Shown here: one piece after another, positions 1-4,476 of the stretch
Numbering within the stretch: the first letter of the stretch is position 1
Layout of the letters: each line of letters begins with the position of its first letter
Origin: CALZKI01 sp964567585
Lineage (GTDB): Bacteria; Bacillota; Clostridia; Lachnospirales; Lachnospiraceae
Length of the DNA stretch: 10,893 nt
Reading direction: 5' to 3'
Assembly (NCBI GenBank): GCA_964567585.1
Contig: CAZMND010000074.1
Span: 1-10,893 of the forward strand
Translations under genes and position numbers: made by a program
The notes under the pieces: model-generated
What the model saw: the letters and a program-made list of their open reading frames with translations, nothing else
What the model was told of the DNA's origin: nothing
Databases searched by the model: none

Positions 1-39
1 GTGGGCAACCACGTGCGGGTTCAAGTCCCGCTGCCGGCA
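1..39 (+). tRNA. tRNA-Leu, 3' part only (5' end outside window)
   Basis: The sequence contains the end of a long variable arm (GTGGGCAACCAC, positions 1-12). A T-arm follows, with stem GCGGG at 15-19, loop TTCAAGT at 20-26 and stem CCCGC at 27-31. The 3' acceptor strand TGCCGGC is at 32-38 and the discriminator is A39. A long variable arm limits the choice to Leu, Ser or Tyr. The acceptor strand implies a 5' end of GCCGGCA, and with discriminator A this fits leucine; Ser and Tyr tRNAs normally start GGAG. The CCA tail is not encoded. The anticodon lies outside the window, so the isoacceptor cannot be named. Confidence 0.88.
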
Positions 40-40
40 T

Positions 41-70
41 AATCCCTCGTGATATTCACGGGGGATTTTT
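41..70 (+). terminator. Rho-independent terminator of the tRNA-Leu transcript
   Basis: A 12-bp stem pairs AATCCCTCGTGA (41-52) with TCACGGGGGATT (56-67) around a 3-base loop, with a single G-U pair. It runs directly into a T tract at 66-70. It begins one base after the tRNA gene, as expected for the end of a tRNA transcript. Confidence 0.85.
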
Positions 71-87
71 GTATATTTGAATTATTT

Positions 88-127
88 AGCGGGACTTGAA
101 ACTGTTCAATTTGTCCCGCTGCCGGCA
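88..127. repeat. Duplicated tRNA-Leu 3' end with an inverted T-arm copy (possible attachment-site scar)
   Basis: Positions 113-127 repeat the last 15 bases of the tRNA (25-39) exactly, GTCCCGCTGCCGGCA. Positions 89-100 (GCGGGACTTGAA) are the exact reverse complement of the tRNA T-loop and 3' T-stem at 20-31. Together 88-120 form a hairpin: AGCGGGAC/GTCCCGCT plus TTGAA/TTCAA, with a 4-base loop and a 3-base bulge. A repeat of a tRNA 3' end with core-like inverted repeats is what tyrosine-integrase attachment sites look like. No integrase gene is in the window and the two copies are only 88 bp apart, so this would be a remnant or a tandem site. It could also be a decayed tRNA duplication. Confidence 0.5.
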
Positions 128-129
128 GT

Positions 130-174
130 AAAAACCGTTAAGTTTACGATGATTCGTGGATTTAGCGGTTTTTT
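130..174 (+). terminator. Second long hairpin terminator before the kinase operon
   Basis: The segment 134-149 pairs almost continuously with 154-169: ACCGTTAA on one side with TTTAGCGGT on the other, extended inwards by TTTACGA with TCGTGGA. The loop has four bases, a few pairs are G-U, and T169-T174 follow. It would stop read-through from the tRNA side and insulates the promoter at 214-243. Confidence 0.75.
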
Positions 175-207
175 CATTTTGAATACAAAATCTCAAAATG
201 AAACGAT

Positions 208-226
208 ACTCTATTGACAATAGAGT
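208..226. promoter_or_regulatory. Perfect 19-bp palindromic operator over the -35 box
   Basis: ACTCTATTG (208-216) and CAATAGAGT (218-226) are perfect inverted repeats around A217, and the -35 hexamer TTGACA lies entirely inside them. A dimeric repressor bound here would block RNA polymerase. The obvious candidate is the helix-turn-helix protein encoded at 1170-2081, as in autoregulated toxin-antitoxin operons. The palindrome is seen directly; the identity of the repressor is inferred. Confidence 0.6.
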
Positions 227-243
227 GATATGTATGGTATGGT
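214..243 (+). promoter_or_regulatory. Sigma-A type promoter of the kinase operon
   Basis: A perfect -35 box TTGACA lies at 214-219. After an 18-base spacer comes TATGGT at 238-243, which matches four of six -10 positions. It is preceded by TG at 235-236 in the extended -10 position. Transcription would start near 250, giving a short leader before the ribosome binding site at 256-261. Confidence 0.65.
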
Positions 244-271
244 CAATTCAAATAAAAGGAGATGATTGAAT

Positions 272-1126
272 ATGGATTATTCAAGATGTGCTTTGAGTGG
301 AAAATATTATACAGGTGCCGAACGTAAAAAAGGGATTTTGATTGACGGTGAAGCTTATATCGTGAAATATGCGAAACTTTCGCCGGAGGGAATGACCTAT
401 AGTCACGTATCTGAATATATAGGGTCACACTTATTTTCCGGGCTGGGTATTAAGACACAGGAAACAATGCTTGGGACTTGCGATAATCAACAGGTAGTAG
501 TGATAAAGGATTTTATTGGTATTGGAGAATGCTTTGTTCCCTTTAATGACGTAGGAGACAGTTCTCTGGAACGTGAAAAGGAAAAGTATCAATATACCTA
601 TGAAGATATTATTACGATGTTGCAGGAAAATACGAAGTTGACAAATGTATCGGAGACTTGTGAACGGTTTTGGGATATGTATATTGTAGATGCTTGGATA
701 GGTAATTTTGATAGGCATGGTGCGAACTGGGGGTTTCTTAAGAAAGATAATGCGTATAGGATTGCTCCGGTATATGATAATGGCTCGTCACTGTTTCCTA
801 AGTTAAATACAGATGATAAATTAAAGGCGGTTTTGACATCGAAAGAAGAGATTGAAAAACGTATTTATACGTTTCCGACTTCTCAAATACTTTTGAATAA
901 TAAAAAGAGTTCTTATTATGATATTATTAATAGTTTGAATTTTGAAGAATGTAACAAAGCACTTATGCGTATATATGAACGAATTGATATGGTTTGGGTG
1001 GAGCATTTTATTAAAAAAATTAATGAAATATCAGCGGTTCGTAAAGATTTTTATACTATAATGTTGCAAAAAAGATATGAGAAAATGTTATATGAACCAT
1101 ATAAAAAACTAACAGGTGTATCATAG
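272..1126 (+). CDS. HipA/HipT-like serine/threonine kinase, toxin-like, without the HipA N-terminal subdomain
   Basis: This 284-residue protein has the HipA-family (CtkA/HipT-like) kinase core. Visible features are a candidate ATP-binding lysine K32 in YIVKYAK, a possible helix-C glutamate E49, the catalytic loop NFDRHGAN (D147, N152), and a metal-binding D169 in PVYDNGSSL. Full-length HipA has about 440 residues and starts with an extra subdomain of about 100 residues. Here the chain begins straight at the kinase fold, as in the split HipT kinases. Known members phosphorylate translation factors such as aminoacyl-tRNA synthetases; the target here is unknown. AAGGAG at 256-261 sits 10 bases from ATG272, which I prefer over the in-frame TTG266 only 4 bases from that site. 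It is the first gene of an operon, 43 bases before its probable partner. The composition is visibly AT-rich. Kinase family membership is confident; the toxin role is inferred. Confidence 0.85.
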   Translation: MDYSRCALSGKYYTGAERKKGILIDGEAYIVKYAKLSPEGMTYSHVSEYIGSHLFSGLGIKTQETMLGTCDNQQVVVIKDFIGIGECFVPFNDVGDSSLEREKEKYQYTYEDIITMLQENTKLTNVSETCERFWDMYIVDAWIGNFDRHGANWGFLKKDNAYRIAPVYDNGSSLFPKLNTDDKLKAVLTSKEEIEKRIYTFPTSQILLNNKKSSYYDIINSLNFEECNKALMRIYERIDMVWVEHFIKKINEISAVRKDFYTIMLQKRYEKMLYEPYKKLTGVS

Positions 1127-1169
1127 TTTAATTGACGGATATGTACGTGATTGACAGAAAGGAGTAGTA

Positions 1170-2081
1170 ATGGGAAAGACATATGTATGTAGAGATTTTG
1201 TACCGATAAATGAATATACTACGCCTATCAAGGAAAAGCCATCCTATCGAAATAGTGGCATAATTAAGGCTGTTACAGAGGATGGTGAAAAAATACAGGT
1301 TGGAAGAATTACTTATGAATCTTTTGAAAGCGAAGAGTTTCAGTATATTATTACGCCTTTTTGGGAGATTATAGATACTTTACCGACAAGTGTGTTTCAA
1401 GGAATTCCGGGAATTGATATGGATTTACGCCTGGAACACTATTATAGGGTAAATTATGTGCCTGTCTTTATGACAGAGAGAACTCCGGGACCGAATAGAG
1501 AAGATTTATGGGATTTGTTGGATAGTGTTAATTTGCCATACTATGACAGGCTGGAGTGGCTGATTCGTACGGATTTAAAGGCGGCCTGTGATAATTTGAT
1601 TGTAGAACGGGCCAGAGAAGATATTAGAGTTGAGAAAATTACAAATAGAGATGAATTGCAAAGTTTTTTAGATGAAGGGCAGTATGGTGATGAGATTATC
1701 GTCGAAAATTTGCATATTCTTGGACGTTCTTCTGCGGAGTGTACTAAGAGTTTGAATCGTCTTATGCATTATGGAATAGGACTATCTTTATTACAGGAAG
1801 GATTAAAATTATCCGTGGAAGATTATAAAAGTTTCTTGCCTATTTTTGCTACGATGCATAAAATGGACAGAGAAAAAAGAAAGAATGAACAACGCGAAGG
1901 AATCGAGAAAGCGAAAGAAAACGGAGTTTATCAGGGAAGAAAACGTCTTAGTGTGGATGAAGAATTTTTTAGGGACATTGTCAATCAATTAAAAGGCAAG
2001 AAAATTTCAATAGATGAAGCCCTGAAAGTAACCGGATTTTCTAAAGCAACTTTTTATCGGAGAATGCGTGAGATGAAATGA
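1170..2081 (+). CDS. Dead serine-recombinase-like DNA-binding protein with a HipS-like N-terminal segment; probable antitoxin/regulator
   Basis: The protein has 303 residues in three parts. Residues about 30-150 contain VGRITYESFESEEF (44-57), and the positions of V, G, T, F and the following Y resemble the start of the HipA N-terminal subdomain. Residues about 155-234 look like the second half of a resolvase catalytic domain: GDEIIV (173-178), LHILGRSS (181-188) and the long helix before the linker. The usual N-terminal catalytic serine region (Y-x-R-V-S) is absent, and the first arginine of the RLGRS motif is I183, so recombination is unlikely. Residues 241-303 are a resolvase-type tail, GIEKAKENGVYQGRKR followed by a helix-turn-helix ending SKATFYRRMREM. 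AAAGGAG at 1158-1164 supports ATG1170. Automatic annotation would call this a recombinase family protein. I infer a DNA-binding antitoxin for the upstream kinase that may repress the palindrome at 208-226. Confidence 0.75.
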   Translation: MGKTYVCRDFVPINEYTTPIKEKPSYRNSGIIKAVTEDGEKIQVGRITYESFESEEFQYIITPFWEIIDTLPTSVFQGIPGIDMDLRLEHYYRVNYVPVFMTERTPGPNREDLWDLLDSVNLPYYDRLEWLIRTDLKAACDNLIVERAREDIRVEKITNRDELQSFLDEGQYGDEIIVENLHILGRSSAECTKSLNRLMHYGIGLSLLQEGLKLSVEDYKSFLPIFATMHKMDREKRKNEQREGIEKAKENGVYQGRKRLSVDEEFFRDIVNQLKGKKISIDEALKVTGFSKATFYRRMREMK

Positions 2082-2100
2082 CTCGATTAGGAGAAAAGTA

Positions 2101-3426
2101 ATGAGTAAATACCGGATTTTATACCGCATTATATTTACATTGATATTTATTTTTTCGGCCAACAGTTTTTATCTGATAAAAATTCATATGGCATTTGCAA
2201 TTCCTGTAGCAATTGGCTTTGTGGCAGTGAATATTTTGGCAGGTTTTACAGATACAACCATTAAAAAGGCGTGGATAAAATTTTGCAATCACGGAACAGA
2301 ATGTCTGACGATATTTTGTATATCGCTTATGGTATCACTTGCATATCATATTGCGATTGTGTGTAAGATGCCACAGGATTGGATGAATTATGTAATCAGT
2401 GGAATTGTGTGTGCTCTGGCGCATATAGTGTTGTTTTGGAATGGAATTATCAGTGTATATTGTACGTCCGTTCAGCTTGGAATAAAGCCAAGAATTGTTG
2501 GGGCCATTTGTGGACCAATTCCCATTGTACATCTGTTTGCACTTGGCTATATAATAAAGGTGACAAGTAGGGAAGTTAAAGAAGAAACGAAAAAAGATTT
2601 GCTCAATCGTGAAAGAGAGCATTTGCAGATTTGTAAGACGAAATATCCGATTCTTTTGGTGCATGGAGTGTTTTTCAGAGATTCCAAGAAACTAAATTAT
2701 TGGGGCAGAGTTCCGGGGGAACTTACACGTAACGGAGCTACGTTATTTTACGGAGAGCATCAGTCGGCATTGTCTGTTGAGGAAAGTGCTAAGGAACTGG
2801 CACTACGTATTAAAGAGATTGTGGAAACGAATGGCTGTGAAAAATTAAATATTATTGCCCATTCCAAAGGTGGGCTTGATTGTAGATATGCGATTGCAAA
2901 TCTTGATGTTGCACAGTATGTTGCATCTCTTACAACTATAAATACACCACACAGAGGTTGCGGTTTTGCAGATTATCTTTTAAATAAAATTCCGGAAAAG
3001 ATGCAGACAAAGGTGGCCGGTACATATAATGCGGCGGCAAAGAAATTGGGAGATACAAGTCCGGACTTTTTGGAGGCTGTCAGTGATTTGACAGAGTCTT
3101 CGTGTGCGGAAAATGATAAAAGATATGAAATGCCGGATGAGATTTTTTGTCAAAGCTATGGGTCTGTTTTGGGACATGCAGTTCACGGAAAGTTTCCGCT
3201 TAATTTTTCCTATCCGATGGTTAAATATTTTGATGGTGCAAACGATGGTCTTGTTTCTGCACAGTCATTTTCTTTTGGCGAGAGTATTACGTTATTATCA
3301 AATAAGGGGAAAAGAGGCATTTCGCATGCGGATATGATAGATTTAAACAGAGAAAATATTCCCGGATTTGATGTTAGGGAATTTTATGTGCAGTTGGTAG
3401 CTAAATTGAAGGAAAGAGGATTCTAA
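2101..3426 (+). CDS. Membrane-anchored alpha/beta hydrolase, triacylglycerol lipase type
   Basis: The protein has 441 residues. The N-terminal third carries about five hydrophobic segments, roughly residues 9-29, 30-50, 68-88, 96-120 and 131-153. A charged linker (154-180) follows, then an alpha/beta hydrolase domain. The domain begins with PILLVHG (183-189, oxyanion region). The nucleophile elbow is AHSKGG with Ser255. NTPHRG at 281-286 is typical of bacterial lipases. The remaining triad is probably Asp382 in GANDG and His409 in ISHAD. The expected reaction is hydrolysis of a carboxyl ester of a lipid; the substrate is unknown. AGGAG at 2089-2093 lies 7 bases before ATG2101, and only 19 bases separate it from the previous stop, so it is probably co-transcribed with the kinase pair. 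Which side of the membrane the hydrolase faces is unclear: five segments put it outside, but the basic linker argues against that. No terminator is evident after it. Confidence 0.82.
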   Translation: MSKYRILYRIIFTLIFIFSANSFYLIKIHMAFAIPVAIGFVAVNILAGFTDTTIKKAWIKFCNHGTECLTIFCISLMVSLAYHIAIVCKMPQDWMNYVISGIVCALAHIVLFWNGIISVYCTSVQLGIKPRIVGAICGPIPIVHLFALGYIIKVTSREVKEETKKDLLNREREHLQICKTKYPILLVHGVFFRDSKKLNYWGRVPGELTRNGATLFYGEHQSALSVEESAKELALRIKEIVETNGCEKLNIIAHSKGGLDCRYAIANLDVAQYVASLTTINTPHRGCGFADYLLNKIPEKMQTKVAGTYNAAAKKLGDTSPDFLEAVSDLTESSCAENDKRYEMPDEIFCQSYGSVLGHAVHGKFPLNFSYPMVKYFDGANDGLVSAQSFSFGESITLLSNKGKRGISHADMIDLNRENIPGFDVREFYVQLVAKLKERGF

Positions 3427-3428
3427 AC

Positions 3429-3458
3429 TTACACGTTTTACGCTTTTTGCCATACTAT
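3429..3458 (+). promoter_or_regulatory. Possible promoter of the superoxide dismutase gene
   Basis: TTACAC at 3429-3434 could be a -35 box, with TACTAT at 3453-3458 (18-base spacer) as the -10 box. An overlapping TATAAA lies at 3456-3461. The match is moderate. With no terminator after the lipase gene, read-through from upstream is an equally good explanation for expression. Confidence 0.35.
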
Positions 3459-3488
3459 AAAAGTATTAAAGTAAAAAGAGGTAAAAAC

Positions 3489-4022
3489 ATGCTTGGAAAT
3501 GAATGTTCTATGCAATACAGAAATTTGGTGACGGCGTTAAACAGAAGACCAAAGGCGATGGCGATGATAAAAGGCAGTGCGATGTATCCGAGTGTAAAAG
3601 GAACTGCAAAGTTTTTTGAAGTGCCGGAAGGAGTTCTAGTGGCAGTGGATGTATGTGGTCTGCCAAGTAATATGAACCGGTGCGACAATCCGATTTTTGC
3701 CCTTCACATCCATGAGGGACAAAGCTGTACGGGAAATATGCAGGATTCCTTTAAAAATACCAGAATGCACTATAATCCGGGGGATTGCAATCATCCCTAT
3801 CATGCGGGAGATTTGCCGCCGATTTTCGGCTGTGACGGCTACGGATTTTTGGTGACTATGACAGACCGGTTTTTCGTGGATGAAATTATTGGAAAAACCA
3901 TTATTATTCATAGTGGTGCGGATGACTTTACTACCCAGCCGTCAGGGAACAGCGGCGAAAAAATTGCCTGTGGAGAAATTGGTATTGTACCACAGCCGCG
4001 TACAACAAATTATAGAATTTAA
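3489..4022 (+). CDS. Cu/Zn superoxide dismutase family protein without signal peptide
   Basis: This 177-residue protein would dismutate superoxide to oxygen and hydrogen peroxide. Family features appear in order: HIH (H73, H75) as copper ligands; H94 in HYNP as the bridging histidine; H102, H105 and D108 in NHPYHAGDLP as zinc-site ligands; H141 in IIHSGADDFT as the fourth copper ligand; and the family signature GNSGEKIACG at 153-162. C80 and C161 may form the usual disulphide. All metal ligands are present. The active-site arginine before ACG is replaced by K158, which should keep the charge but may lower the rate. I chose ATG3489 because AGAGG at 3477-3481 lies 7 bases upstream; an in-frame TTG at 3447 has no such site. 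Most bacterial Cu/Zn enzymes are exported, but no leader or lipobox is visible here. Confidence 0.88.
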   Translation: MLGNECSMQYRNLVTALNRRPKAMAMIKGSAMYPSVKGTAKFFEVPEGVLVAVDVCGLPSNMNRCDNPIFALHIHEGQSCTGNMQDSFKNTRMHYNPGDCNHPYHAGDLPPIFGCDGYGFLVTMTDRFFVDEIIGKTIIIHSGADDFTTQPSGNSGEKIACGEIGIVPQPRTTNYRI

Positions 4023-4029
4023 ATGTAGA

Positions 4030-4082
4030 AAACCTACCGTTTTAAGCCTTAAAGCAGGGCTTTAAAAAGGTAGGTTTATTTT
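4030..4082 (+). terminator. Long hairpin terminator after the superoxide dismutase gene
   Basis: AAACCTACC (4030-4038) pairs perfectly with GGTAGGTTT (4069-4077). Inside, TTTTAAGCC (4040-4048) pairs with GGCTTTAAAA (4058-4067), apart from one extra base. The hairpin is followed by ATTTTA. It marks the boundary between the accessory block and the polA operon. Confidence 0.75.
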
Positions 4083-4083
4083 A

Positions 4084-4112
4084 TTGTTACTTTGATGGAA
4101 ATATGTTAAAAT
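4084..4112 (+). promoter_or_regulatory. Extended -10 promoter of the polA operon
   Basis: TTGTTA at 4084-4089 is separated by 17 bases from TAAAAT at 4107-4112. TG at 4104-4105 sits one base before the -10 box, giving an extended -10. It starts directly after the preceding terminator and is the only good promoter I see for the run of genes from 4150 onwards. Confidence 0.6.
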
Positions 4113-4149
4113 AAACAATTAAAGGCATTTTATTATGAAGGGTAAAATT

Positions 4150-4476
4150 ATGTTGGATTGCAAAGACTATGAAAAGTTAATACCCGATTTTCTGGCGGAC
4201 AAACTGGATAGTGAGACGGCAGAAAAATTTATTGCGCATATTGAAACGTGCCCGGAGTGTATGGAGGAGGTTTCCATTCAATTTTTGATTACTGAAGGTA
4301 TGAACAGGTTAGAGCAGGGCAATACGTTTGAACTTGCAAAAGAACTGGGAATACTGATTGAAGAAAATAAAGATTGGATATATTGGATGAAATGCCGGAA
4401 GGTTGTGCAATATTCAACTGTTTTTATCGGACTTTGCGCGATTACGGCAGTTCTTTGTATGGTGGTTATTTTATGA
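4150..4476 (+). CDS. Anti-sigma-like zinc-finger (zf-HC2 type) single-pass membrane protein
   Basis: This 108-residue protein starts with a zinc-binding anti-sigma-type motif: C4 near the start, then H30-x3-C34-x2-C37 in AHIETCPEC. An amphipathic middle region follows, and one hydrophobic helix lies at about 89-108 at the C-terminus. Such domains bind and hold sigma factors at the membrane, but no sigma factor gene lies beside it, so its partner is unknown. I prefer ATG4150 because GAAGGG at 4137-4142 is 7 bases upstream and the product then begins MLDCKDYEKLIP. An in-frame ATG4135, with a weaker AAAGG at 4121-4125, would add five residues. Its stop overlaps the polA start in ATGA, indicating translational coupling. 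The arrangement suggests a conserved partner of polA in this lineage, which is a recollection and not tested here. Confidence 0.8.
   Translation: MLDCKDYEKLIPDFLADKLDSETAEKFIAHIETCPECMEEVSIQFLITEGMNRLEQGNTFELAKELGILIEENKDWIYWMKCRKVVQYSTVFIGLCAITAVLCMVVIL

Noticed and set aside
88..120. Hairpin read as a terminator
   Set aside because: It has no T tract after the stem; GCCGGCAG follows. The exact matches to the tRNA explain the structure better.
266..271. TTG start of the kinase gene at 266
   Set aside because: It lies only 4 bases after the ribosome binding site, while ATG272 is in frame and at a better distance.
1170..2081. Active serine recombinase or transposase
   Set aside because: The N-terminal catalytic serine region is absent and the RLGRS motif is changed, so only the DNA-binding part is likely to work.
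3447..3488. Longer superoxide dismutase with TTG start, possibly giving an N-terminal leader
   Set aside because: There is no ribosome binding site, and the 14 extra residues are basic and not hydrophobic, so they do not form a signal peptide.
4374..4472. Extended N-terminus of PolI
   Set aside because: It would overlap the zinc-finger gene by about 100 bases; the ATGA junction at 4473 gives the normal PolI start MSEKLVLIDG.
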